DNA of 64,000 nt from Mactra quadrangularis. Lineage: Eukaryota; Mollusca; Bivalvia; Venerida; Mactridae. Position numbers and translations under genes: made by a program. Numbering within the stretch: position 1 is the stretch's first letter; each line of letters opens with the position of its first letter. The DNA lies in the NCBI GenBank assembly GCA_025267735.1, contig CM046301.1, positions 59,849,872 through 59,913,871 of the forward strand, in the 5' to 3' direction. The notes under the pieces were generated by a model. It saw only the letters and a list, made by a program, of their open reading frames with translations. It did not search any database and was not told the DNA's origin. Shown one piece after another: positions 1-11,066 of the stretch.

Positions 1-232
1 AAAAATTTACACCGATGTGAATAAATCTCAAGAACATGGTGGGAATGTTTAATAAATAACATAAATTGATCATTACAACCACTGGTGTTATATAATGATG
101 TAACCACGCCCTCCTAGGCAACGACGGAGCATTTACGACTTACAATGCTGTTTAATGAGAATTAACTAGGGTAGTCTTAAATATGATATCTCTACCACCT
201 GGGTTATGACATCGCATTTATGACATGATTTT

Positions 233-452
233 TTATACTAATTTATTTTAGCTCGATTGTGGAACAAGTTCTTACAATTTAGATGTATCACTTTCGAGTC
301 CGCTTCCTGGTCCCCCTGTACTGAGCTAGTAGGATAAAGTTTCTTGCTCAAGGAAACAACGGGATATGTTTTGAAAGGGATTCGAACCAACGCGAAGCTG
401 GCTATCCAATAATAACAAGTCCAACGTCGTAACCACTCGGCCAAGCCTGCTC
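233..452 (-). mobile_element. tRNA-derived SINE type A, copy 1
   Basis: On the minus strand: box A-like TGGCCGAGTGGTTACGACG, box B GGTTCGAATCCC, then TTGAGCAAGAAACTTTATCC and a tail AATCGAGCTAAAATAAATTA. The long open frame across it is a by-product. Confidence 0.85.
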
Positions 453-1152
453 CTATGACATTGCATTTATGACATACGCAGTTGTTTATTAATGCAAGTT
501 CTTGCCTTAATATTGTTTATCATATCTTCAAATGCCAATGTGTTTCTGTCTTGTTTGTTCAGTCGGTAACGTGGCTGAATGTTTATATAGGGGACGTTGT
601 TTCGAGTCCTTGACTGAACCAGCTTATCATCGTGGACTTTTTTTCATGACATATTTCTACGACCGTTTTCTCACCTACCTCTGTATAGATGAGAGCAGTT
701 ATACAGTCACTTGCGAATGGCTGTGCTTAACTTTGGTGAAATATTGAATATAGAGACCTTAGCCTCTCCAGAGGCAGTGAGTAGTTAGACTGAACGTCAT
801 AAGTGTAGCTGCTACAATGTCGGAATGTGCTTGTAGCACCATAAAGTCATAACGAAACTAGTATGTAAGTCTACCATTCATTCATACGCAACGGTCATCT
901 CAGTGAAGCCCAGAACTACATCCAAGACATGTCCTACTAAATGTATAAGGACATCAGCACTATTAAGGCGATAAAGATAAATAATTAAAAAGTCATACAA
1001 TATTGAAGTCTGTTAGGTTAGCAACTTCTAAATTATTTTGTAACTGTTGCGTAAGCAAGTCGCTTGGGCGAGTATTTTAATTTAGGTGATGTAATATGAA
1101 ATGTACCGTGACCTCCAAAAGTTCTTGAACAAAATCCTGATTTATGGAAAAC

Positions 1153-1566
1153 CAATCTGATTAAAACCCGATCTAAACTTTAACCGCTCGCATACTCGCT
1201 AATTTAGATCTGGCCTTTTCCAAACGAAGGTCACGTTCAGGTGACCTTTTTTCATCATAATATTCATGACGAAATTGTTATGATACGTAACTTGTTTACA
1301 TCGTCTACGTCACGCAATTTGAAATGAGCCACCCAATCGCAGACTGTGAATAAAACTGCTGTTAAATTTGCATGCAAACCTTGGTCTAAAAATAGAAATT
1401 ACGAAATCAAAATGTGATTAATATATGATTAATAGTGTTTTCGTCTAGATGAAAGCTACGAATTGATTGGTCGACGCAAAGTTCATCTCGACGTGACCTT
1501 GCATTGACTAAGTAGAGATCCAGTACGACAACGCGAGTAAGACAGAATCTCTGTTTACGGAGATTG
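1153..1566 (+). mobile_element. Mutator-like MITE, copy 1 (414 bp)
   Basis: It begins CAATCTGATTAAAACCCG and ends TGTTTACGGAGATTG, so the terminal inverted repeat is short (CAATCT). It is flanked on both sides by the perfect 9-bp duplication ATGGAAAAC (1144-1152 and 1567-1575). It contains no coding frame. Confidence 0.9.
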
Positions 1567-1746
1567 ATGGAAAACCCGATTCACATTTCCTTTGAAAAAA
1601 AGAATCAATATGTCATATGACATCCAAAATCAACATTAATTAGTTTATCAACAAATGAATCAGACACTTTTCATAAATAAACTGTAATCATAGTAAAGTT
1701 ACTAGCAATACGCATGAATAATTTTTCTCAAAATTTCATACGCTCT

Positions 1747-2006
1747 AGTGGCGCTTTTCACAAAAAAAATCTTACGATAAAAATCATCGTAAGTCAAAAG
1801 CAAGAAACATTAAAAATAATAATAATCTTTTTTGGCCAATCAATTCCAAATAATATTGAAATTGTGTAGAATATTGTATACCTTTTGAATAGCATATCGT
1901 GTTATGCTTATTTCATAGTTATTCTTCTGACTTAAAACTGCAAAATTTATGAAATTGACTTACGATAAATTTTTTTCGTAAGAATTTTTTTGTATAAAGG
2001 TGCAAT
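1747..2006 (+). mobile_element. Double-hairpin MITE (CTTACGA family), copy A
   Basis: Left end AGTGGCGCTTTTCACA then a hairpin CTTACGATAAAAATCATCGTAAG. Right end TTGACTTACGATAA...TTCGTAAGAATTTTTTTGTA. Consensus terminus CAGTGGTGCTTTTCACA. Confidence 0.85.
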
Positions 2007-2554
2007 GGTCAATATAGGCCTATCAGTAACATACACACCGTTGTTTCAAGTCGTCTGCATTGCTCATACAAGATGTTTTGTTAAAAGATGCACAGAGCAT
2101 TTGGGAGGCACTGTATATTATAACCCTAAAATAAGTTAGATAATTATACTTTCGTTTTTAATCAACAAAATTTATTAAACTGTAATAGACAGACAGGAAG
2201 GTGGGCAGTAGAACTAAAAACAACAACCGTCACATTATGTTAAGTAGAGTCTACATCACCTTAATAATTACCAACATTCAAGATATCTTGTAGCAATTTA
2301 TTGTTGTGGTAGAATTTAATACTGATATTGTTATAAAATTATAATGAGACTATTGTCATATCCTTTGAGACCAATGTATACATTATATCGGTTTATTTTA
2401 ATTGAAAACGACGTCGATGAATACGTAAAAGTGGCCGCAATTAGAACGAATGTTAACAAACATCGAACTTATGTAATACATGTAATAATAAGAAATTGCT
2501 GAAGACGCTTTTTTAAGTTTACAAATTAATTATTTTTTTATAGTTAAATTATGA

Positions 2555-2625
2555 GTTGTAGCGCCGCTAATCGTCGCAACGCCGTTAAACGTTGCAACTG
2601 ACATTAAATGTCGCAACACTAACTC
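2555..2625 (+). repeat. Degenerate AAACGTCGCAACG repeat, locus 1
   Basis: GTAGCGCCGCTAATCGTCGC, AACGCCGTTAAACGTTGC and ATTAAATGTCGCAAC are diverged units. Confidence 0.65.
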
Positions 2626-2962
2626 TAAACGAATCGAATTTCCAGTGAATCTTAGCATCCCTAAATTAAAACAGTTGACCAAAATGAAAGTGCATGTATT
2701 TCGTACATAAAAACTGTATGTGATGTACGTTACTTATGTCGCAAAAGAATTTTGTATGTTGAAGTTTTTTTATTCATACGATAACTATAAGGCACAATAA
2801 ATATAATTTTGTAATAAAAAATCTACAGAGCAGTTAGAATACACCCAAGCCTATGGGCCTTCAGGTCATTATGACTTTTATTGTTATACATGTATAATGA
2901 GATAAGATAATTATACGTATACATTACTTTAACTAATCTTGCATGTTTTGAGCGCTTGTTTT

Positions 2963-3202
2963 CAGTGGTGCTTTTCACCAAGAATCCTACGATAAAAATT
3001 ATCGTAAGTCAAACGCAAGAAACAGTTAATAATACAGTCTTTTCTGGCTAATAAATTTCAAATTTTAATGAATGATGTAGAATTTTTTGTACCTTTAGAA
3101 TATCATATCATAGTTATGCTTTATAATCTTATAACTGCAAAAATTATGAAATTGACTTACGATAACTTTTTCGTAAAGATTGTTTGAGAAAATGTACACA
3201 GG
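2963..3202 (+). mobile_element. Double-hairpin MITE, copy B
   Basis: Begins CAGTGGTGCTTTTCACCAAG and ends TTCGTAAAGATTGTTTGAG then AAAATGTACACAGG, with the same internal CAAGAAAC and GTACCTTTAGAATATCA segments as copy A. Confidence 0.85.
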
Positions 3203-4108
3203 CGTCAACCTATGCTACGGTATATTCGTCATTGGTAGCACTGAAGCAATACGTCTGTTCTAAAACTCTTACTGTGGAGTCCGCACATAATGCATCCACA
3301 TGAGCGGATGGGCTCTCATTATTACCAAATGTGGCCGGTATAGTTCCGCCGATGATTGAAACTGTACTACTGGATTTAACTCTGGGTTAACACAAATAAT
3401 GATCATTTTATGACGACCAGTTCACCTGACCTACCATGTCTGGACCGCTGTATATAACCAGAACTCATCTACCCTTCAACAAAGCCGACAACATCTCTAT
3501 ATATAATAGTATAAAATTGACATGAATGAAAGAAAAAACTTGGCAGTTACCTTAGTAAACTTGATAGTCCTATATCTAGGTGAACTACTATTAAGATGGC
3601 ATTATTTTTCAACTATGTTTAAACACCAACTCTATTTATGTTTATCTTATTTGTGATCTACGGTAAAGGAAATATTTGTACCAACTAATAATAACAATGA
3701 TTTGCAATTCTATCGCAAACCAACCATGAACCTTCATCTTTTTATACCACTATAATACCGTCATAAAATAAATCGTAAAATCATCATTTAGTCCTACCAT
3801 GCTTATTTTATAGTTGTGAAAAAATCTAGATTTTTTGCTTTAGTCGATGTAAAAATTTTAGTGTTTACTTTTTTTACAGCTTCAGTTAGTTTTGTTATTT
3901 TGTCAAGTATGGAATGAATATTTATAAATGTGGCATTTTTAATGCATATTTTTTATCCCTTTTGTTATAAAACAAGCTGTATTTTAGCACTTTATTATCA
4001 CAAAATATGCCATAAATGTCTTATTTAAAAAAATAAAGAACCGTGCTATGATATAATAATTTAACTACTAGTACATTATGAAACAACAAAACCCTGCCGT
4101 CAAAATAT

Positions 4109-4158
4109 CATTTTCGTACCCAGAGGTTATCAAGATTCTCGAGCATTTTGATAGCCAA
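4109..4158. mobile_element. Hairpin MITE half copy
   Basis: CATTTTCGTACCCAGAGGTT ATCAAGATTCTCGAG; the second arm is nearly lost. Confidence 0.55.
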
Positions 4159-4480
4159 TGGGTATGTCAAAATATAGGCCTAAGACTACTCCAATCTACA
4201 GCAACCATGAGAATAACTTCTACTCTCCGTGGAAAAAGAACCAGGGTGCGGAGTATATCCTTGTATTTTAAAGTCAAAAATTCAGAAGGTTCATATTTGA
4301 GATGACATATACGGGAAATCATTGGCAAGTGAAGAATGACACCTTTCCAAGCCTCGTTCTGGACACATCTTTGTTCTGAAAACACGTTTAGCCATTTTGA
4401 AATGCTAAAAGTGCGTTCTGCTCGTACAATCTTGACCGTTGTGTATCTATAAGAAATACTTTCAATCAAGTTATGATTTT

Positions 4481-4703
4481 TAGGAGCTGGCGTGGCCGAG
4501 CGGTTACGACGTTGGACTGGTAATCATTGGATAGCCAGCTCCGCGTTGGTTAAAATTCCATACAAAACCTACCCGGTTGTTTCCTTGAGCAAGAAACTTT
4601 ATCCTACTAGTTTAGTACTGGGGGACAAGGATGCAAACTCAAAAGTGATTATTATGAGTTGTAAGAACTTGTTTTACAATCGAGTTAAAAAAAAATAGTA
4701 AAA
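4481..4703 (+). mobile_element. tRNA-derived SINE type A, copy 2
   Basis: GGCGTGGCCGAGCGGTTACG, decayed box B GGTTAAAATTCC, CCTTGAGCAAGAAACTTTAT, tail of nine A residues. Confidence 0.85.
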
Positions 4704-5710
4704 CAAGTTGCAAACAAGGTCTGGTTTGTGATGCATAATTATTTTACACGTCGCAAAAAATGTATATTACCGCAAATTTGAAATGACGACATTGTTATGA
4801 CCTACCTTACAAAGGCATGTATTATAAACTGAAATTTTATCATATTTAATTTTAAGTTAGTATATTTAATCTACTATTTATTATGTTATAATTTGTACGA
4901 AGGTCAGCGTCAGTTTCCCTATACAAACTAACGTGTGACTGATTACTGTAAATGTATACGGATTGATAAGGGACCTGTCAGAATGTAAATAAATAATATT
5001 ATATGAATTAAAGAATATTGACACTCTTTATCTTCAAGTATTTATAAATATGAAGTAATTTTCACAAATTAAGCACTTATTTCAAAATGTCAGCTGATAT
5101 CAGAATATAAAATAGGACAAGTTGATAAAACATGTAAACAGAATGAAACTATCAACAATAGCATTAAATTAACAATTTATTTACGTCTATCAAGTAAAAT
5201 CTACGAAATAAAATTTGCTGAAACTCAAAATTTTGAAAATAAAAACCCATAACAATTACATTAGTATTCGGATAGTGCCAATTATCCGAAATATGTGGTA
5301 AACAGGTATTAAATTTCAACATTGTTTACCGTTTATTACAGTATCACCGCGGGTACAAAGAAAAACATTGGTATTCAATTTCTACACCTGTTTTAATTAT
5401 TCATAAATTGAGCATTGATAAAGCGAGCCTGTGCTATAACCTCCGCCGTATAGAATTAAATTAGAACGGCCCTATCCTTGTCATGCAAATTAACGAGTAA
5501 TTTTACAGATCGGAGCTAACATAAACTTGCCAGCGTCTTTGTTTGTAACACGTGCGAATGTTTAATTAAAATTTAACGTTTAACCTTTAGTTGTCTGTCC
5601 TAATAATTTATAGTTAACCTAACTTATATTTCGACGAACATTTTCAATTTGTACTTAGTTTATTGTGTCGCACTTCCTTTCTATCAATATGAATGAGTTA
5701 ACTTCTGCCT

Positions 5711-6050
5711 CAGTCCCATAAAATCGTGGCTTGTTGCGGACCCGTACGTGCAGACAGTCATAGGCCGTGGGAAGCCTTGCATATTAAGGTGACGGTACGC
5801 ACATGGTACAAAACAACTCACCCGTACGAAGCCATAGCTGGAAGATATGCATTTTTAATCCATACTCGGCCACAATTTTTTCACGGTTTGAATCTGAGAC
5901 AGATACGTGTATCCTGGGCTCATCTCACGGACCCTGGTAAAAACGTAACAGTCCGTACGGGTACGCAAGAGTTCGTACGGGTCCTTGCGGAGCTTGATCG
6001 CACGGCGCCCATACGGTACCCTCATGGCTGTTTTTGTGTTTATGGGACTG
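5711..6050 (+). mobile_element. GC-rich CGTACG MITE, copy 1
   Basis: Terminal inverted repeats CAGTCCCATAAA / TTTATGGGACTG bound 340 bp that is far richer in GC than its surroundings and contains repeated CCCGTACG and CGTACGGG. Frames inside it overlap both strands and are not conserved with copy 2, so I call no gene. Confidence 0.85.
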
Positions 6051-6542
6051 TAGCTTTAGTAAAAGGTTACCCCATGAAGATGAAATGATTAGTCGGCTTA
6101 ATTTAGAATAGCGCAAATTAACTTCAACCATGGACCTATATGTAGGGTTCTAGCTTCAATATAGAACGTGGAATCATTGCCATAATTTTGAAGAGTTGAG
6201 TTGTTTTTTCATAATGCGTACAAACAATAATGCAAACTCTTTATTCAAAAGTAAATATAAGTCGATGCAATGTGATATCCGTAAGAGTTAGATAATAATA
6301 AAAATTACATGTATATGTTGCCTGATTGTGTTTATGATTTTAAAATATATTTCTATGGTTTGTTTATAAAATGCTACATGTATTTTTTTCGTAATTACAT
6401 GTTTGTTCTACTCTGTCCATTTTATTAAAAAAATATTCTGTTCTTTTCTCTATCCGAGTTGTGTGCATAAGTGGCCTAAAAATTAAAACTTTTGAGTTGT
6501 TCGTTGGGTTTTTTATGCTAACCAACGTATGTATAAAATCAG

Positions 6543-6786
6543 TACAACTTTTCACAAAAAATCTTACGAAAAAGGTTATCGTAATTCAATTTCATAATTT
6601 TGCAGTTGAAATTTAGAAGGATAATAAAAATAACTATGATATGATATTCAAAAGGTATACCATATTCTACATAAATCAATGATATTTGGAATTGATTGGC
6701 CAAAAAATGACCGTATTATTAATGTTTCTTGCTTTTGACTTACGATGATTTTTGTCGTAAGATTTGTTGTGGAAAGCGCCACTCTG
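6543..6786 (-). mobile_element. Double-hairpin MITE, copy C (reverse)
   Basis: Reads in reverse: right end TTTTCACAAAAAATCTTACG at 6549, left end GTTGTGGAAAGCGCCACTCTG at 6766-6786. The internal GGTATACC and TTGGCCAA segments are shared. Confidence 0.85.
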
Positions 6787-7632
6787 GTCTGTCCAATATT
6801 GAGTACAATGTTGCTACATTCATCTTCAAGTGATTTGATTTTTTTCATGTATAAAACAGTTAGTTTGTTCGCGAAGTTTGAAACTTATTATTCCCGGAAG
6901 CAATTTTAAATTTGACGGTCTAGATTCCGTGTTTGTTGTAAAAACATGCACTTGAATAAAAACATCATTTTATGAGCATGGAAAACTCGTAATCTAAACA
7001 TATCGTCTACCCCCACATCCTTTTAAAAGCCATACGTCTAGATTACCCTGACGTCTATGGCAGATTCAATTAACGTGTTGAATTAATTAGTAACATTAAT
7101 TAAGAATTAATCACCTAGAGAAGTTTATTGTGTCATTTAAGATTGTAAGGTTTGGTTTTATTTAAGATTTAAATGATAGAAACACAAAAAGGTTTTCATG
7201 GATGTTCTGATATGCTAAACATTAAGTCAGCGCTTCAAAAAAATATTATTTAGAGCCGGTTGCTATTTCCGCGTTAATTTTAATTTCGCGGTTTATTTAT
7301 TCATATTTGAGAAAATAAAACGATTGTCGTAATGTTATACATGCACGGAGATTGGTTAACAATAAAAATTATTAATATTCTGTAAAATTTCACGATAGCA
7401 ATAGTTTTAATATATTAATTCTTTATATTAATGTTGTGTTAGAAAATACGAAAAAAAAGTTTGAAAACTTTGAGTGACAGTGCGGAAGTACGTGTACTTT
7501 TAGAGAAATGAAAAAAAAGTTCACAAGAAAGCACTAGCAAATGAAATTGGATGTTTTAACGTATCAAACTATAGGTAACTAACATACTTAAATAGTTACA
7601 AGATGTAAATAAACTTGGGTTAAATAAAGAGT

Positions 7633-7737
7633 CTGTTCTGTTCTGTTATATCCTGTGCTGTTCTGTTCTGTTCTGATTTGTTCTGCTTTGCTCTGTTTTG
7701 TTCTGTTCTGTTCTGTTCTGAACTTCTGTTCTGCATC
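7633..7737 (+). repeat. (TTCTG)n pentanucleotide tract
   Basis: Imperfect TTCTG repeats over about 105 bp, followed by (GATA)4. Confidence 0.9.
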
Positions 7738-7742
7738 TTAAT

Positions 7743-7850
7743 ATGATAGATAGATAGATACTTTATTATTTGATTTGTGCGTAGGCACATCATCATATTA
7801 CATAATATACATTACAAGATTAACTAGACATTACAAAACACACATACAAT
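7743..7850 (-). mobile_element. Possible LINE 3'-end remnant with GATA tail
   Basis: (TAGA)n then TACTTTATTATTTGATT and a GTGCGTAGGCAC hairpin resemble the 3' end of the LINE at 48170-48230 (short-repeat tail, TTTATT, small hairpin around GCAC). Only about 100 bp remain and the assignment is weak. Confidence 0.35.
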
Positions 7851-7854
7851 AAAC

Positions 7855-8070
7855 ATGGTACAAACACATATTCTAACACACACCACACACACACCACACT
7901 CAACACATAGCTCACACAAACACAAAAAACTATCATTCACAAATATAGCTTTACTCACAAATGTCTATCATTTTATGTTAATTTTCAAAACATTACAAAA
8001 GAGTGAAGGCAATAATCACAATACAAAACACATATTCTAACACCACTCCACACACACCACACACTCACAC
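7855..8070 (+). repeat. CA-rich simple repeat
   Basis: Two CACACACCACAC tracts (7878-7930 and 8038-8070) separated by sequence that repeats ACAAAACACATATTCTAACAC. Confidence 0.8.
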
Positions 8071-8761
8071 TTAATATGTCTTTAATGATTCTAATTATAA
8101 GAATGAAGATGCGATTTGTTTCCATTTCATTTCCCATTGAATAAAAAAGAATCCTATTTTTCTGTAAATTACGATCTATTTCTGCCACAAGATTAGATCA
8201 GAAAACGGTAACAAAGTTTACAAAAATTGTATTACCTGACATCAAAGTGCTTGTTACATTAATTAGTTTTTTTGGATGAAAAAGTCAGATAAAAAAACAT
8301 CGTTGAACTTAATTGACCTGCAAGAGAAATTACAAATGATGTATGCATTAACTATGACACCATGAAATTTTGTTCTTACGAAGATTATCAATTAATTAGG
8401 CCAAGCAAAAACAGTATTCTGTTTCTTAACTATTTTTGTTTCAAGAATGACATTTTTCTTGTGTCAGATTGTTTATATTTCTTGTTTCACAATAAATACC
8501 AATGGTTATCGTGCAGGTTTAATCTACACTGCCTTATAAATAAATACTTGAACAACATATTAAACAGTAGATACATTTATTAAAATACGGTTTTTTTTCA
8601 AAATTAAGCGAAGTTTTGACCCAACAAATTTAACAAACATGCAAGTTGGTAGGTAGCCTATAGATATGCAAGTAGTTTCGGATGACGAAACGTTTTAAGG
8701 TAACCGCTACATAAGAATGATTCCACGATTTCCGAGGCTAGATATAGTTGGGCGAAATAAT

Positions 8762-8983
8762 AGTCCAGCTCCGCGTTCAGTAACTACTATTAGCTAACGT
8801 TACGGGTATGGGAAAACTTAACCCAAAGACAACTCAACCCGAGCAATACTCAACTTAAAGTTGGGACAATTCAATCTGTTAATAGGAGATTGAGTTGTAT
8901 CGGGTTGAGTTGTCTATGGGTTGAGTTGTTCCGACACTTCCGTTACGGAACGTTGTGGAACGTTCAAGGTAACTGAACACGCT
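8762..8983 (+). mobile_element. GGGTTGAGTTGTC-family MITE
   Basis: Ends GCGTTCAGTAAC and GTAACTGAACACGC. The inside carries inverted and direct copies of GGGTTGAGTTGTC. Confidence 0.8.
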
Positions 8984-10691
8984 GCTGTTGTTTGTAAAAA
9001 CATTATAACGGGGGTCTAAAACAAACGCGACAAGGCATTAGAAACAGAAGATTCTTTTTCGGCCTAAGTTGAACAAGATAAAACCTCACACGGTTACTGA
9101 GTATTACAAATTCAATTCGTTATAAAATCGTAAATTGTTTCCCATTGTTTTAGTAGAAATAAGTTTATCTTAATTAAGTATTCAATTACAAATGTAACTA
9201 ATCAGAGATGAAAGGAAGGTTACAATATAAATAAACGACACAATAATAGATTATTCGGTGTACATCTTTAACTCGTCTTTCATGTACACTTTGTACGCAG
9301 TAAATTAACTCTTACGTGATTTGTTTTCGATCAAAGATTGTACTGTTGATAAACTGTGCCACGTAAGTTAATGAGCACCTGTTCCAAACCATTAATTCTT
9401 TAAGAATAAATTAATTCAACTCCAATTATGTAATCTCTCGTCCCACTTAATCGAAATACAAAGAGCACTTTTGAGTATTAAGTGCTGGTTGCCTTTTTCG
9501 GCAATTTTGGACTGTTATTTTGACAGTGAACATTTTTAAGTCATAATTTATGCGATTAAGAAACTATGGTCTATCATTATTATGTTTGTACATGTATTTT
9601 TATTGTTTTCATTTCGACGATGAATAGTGCTTAATCCCTGAAATCAACCATTAAAAAAAGAATTATTATCTATCTTGCAATGCTAGTATTTAAGTTACTT
9701 ACTGTTAACTATATTTTGTCGTGGGATAAAATATGGTACTCGCGTGAGTGCGTTTATATATTCAAAACTAAACTCGTACTGCATATTTTATTGCATGATT
9801 AAACATGATAAAATAAATGTATGTTTTTTAAGAACAGCACAAAACATATATTTTATAAATAAGGACTTAAATATATACATATTTATCACCCATTAACAAT
9901 TTTACATCATATAAAGCCATTAGAAATTATTTGAAGTACTAATCTGACATTTCCAAACTTAAATAATCAGTAAATTCCTTAAGACAAGTATATCACAGCT
10001 GAGACCAAGTGTACATGTATCAATATAAACCCCCACACACTTCTTTACAAATCTCTGAACATTTCTAGTGGTTATGAATACATTAAATATTTAAATGACA
10101 ATTTTATTATTTTTCTGACATTTCAAGTGTTTTTATTTTACGGTACATTTATAAAAGATTTTAGAATAATTGTGGGGGATTGACCTTTTGGTGACCCCAT
10201 AACTCAAGGTCAAGGTCATGAACATTCTCCACATTTCTAAAAACAGTAATAATTGCGGTTTTGCCTCTTTAGCAAAATAAAAGTTTTTAATGACTTATAC
10301 AAATTTATAAATATTCGATTACGTCAAGTAGAACGCTAGGTTCAGATAGTCGAGTTTAATTAACATATTTTTGTTGCGAAAACTTCTACACAAAAAAACA
10401 GTATTCATATACCTGATTTAAAATTGTGTTTTTTCAGATTGTGCATCTAGTCTATTACATATTGACGCTAATTCACTTCAACTAATTGACTTGTTCAAAG
10501 ATTTGTTTTAATATTCGTTGTACAATAATGCTAAACCCATAAAAACAAGATGAACTTGTAAGAAACAAATTTTGTAAACCGACGATAAATGACTAGGATA
10601 AAACTTGCTTCCTCTCACCAAATGGTACTCTACTTATGTTTGTGTTTTATTGCTTCTTTTTAACTGGATGGCGATAGGCTCTATCACTAGA

Positions 10692-10699
10692 TATAAAAG
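10692..10699 (+). promoter_or_regulatory. Candidate TATA box of the Kunitz gene
   Basis: TATAAAAG matches the consensus TATA box and lies 310 bp before the ATG of the Kunitz gene. Initiation about 30 bp downstream would place the minisatellite at 10731-10917 inside the 5'UTR. This is inferred from position and sequence only. Confidence 0.3.
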
Positions 10700-10730
10700 T
10701 AAAGAGTAGCAATGACAAAGTGTGAACTAT

Positions 10731-10917
10731 CTTATTAACCAGTTTTGACGAATGTAAATTTTCTTATTAACCAGTTATGACGAATGTAAATTTTCTTATT
10801 TACCGGTTTTGACGAAGTGTGCATTTTTTTTATTTACCGGTTTTGACAAAGTGTACATTTTCTTATTTACCGGTTTTGACGAAGTGTACATTTTCTTATT
10901 TACCGATTTTCGTGTAT
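10731..10917 (+). repeat. ~33-bp minisatellite upstream of the Kunitz start
   Basis: Five to six imperfect tandem copies of a unit containing CTTATTTACCGGTTTTGACG followed by AAGTGTACATTTT. The first two copies carry AACCAG in place of TACCGG. The array ends 91 bp before the ATG, so it is either promoter-proximal or in the 5'UTR. Confidence 0.85.
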
Positions 10918-11008
10918 GAAAACAAAGAAAATGTAGCCTCTACAAGCTTCTGTATCAATGATTAAAACTCCATAAATTTTATAGAGATAAGAATAAGTGT
11001 TTCTATAT

Positions 11009-11066
11009 ATGATTTTGCTTCTCTTTGGTTTGGTTTTAACTCTGTTGACGAACACATCTTTGACTG
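11009..11066 (+). CDS. Kunitz gene exon 1 (signal peptide)
   Basis: The exon encodes 19 residues from ATG at 11009 with a strongly hydrophobic core (ILLLFGLVLTLL), then ends ACTG before a GTAAAT donor, leaving phase 1. The start was chosen because it is the only upstream ATG that gives a signal peptide and matches the phase of exon 2. Signal cleavage probably falls around residues 16-19. Confidence 0.75.

Larger units (their letters stand above)
1567..10690. other. Left intergenic region
   Basis: No gene seen. The repeat families listed separately account for about a quarter. The stretches 2010-2550, 3205-4100, 4710-5700, 6060-6540, 6790-7630, 8075-8755 and 8990-10690 show nothing I recognise. 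Confidence 0.6.

Noticed and set aside
4492..4698. Frame similar to 238-444 (AE[WR]LRRWT..), suggesting a conserved small protein
   Set aside because: Both lie on copies of SINE type A; the similarity is tRNA-like and SINE-body DNA, not selected coding sequence.
5726..6088. 120-codon frame, apparently conserved with 37405-37662
   Set aside because: Similarity is due to two copies of a GC-rich MITE. The frames diverge by indels and frames also exist on the opposite strand.
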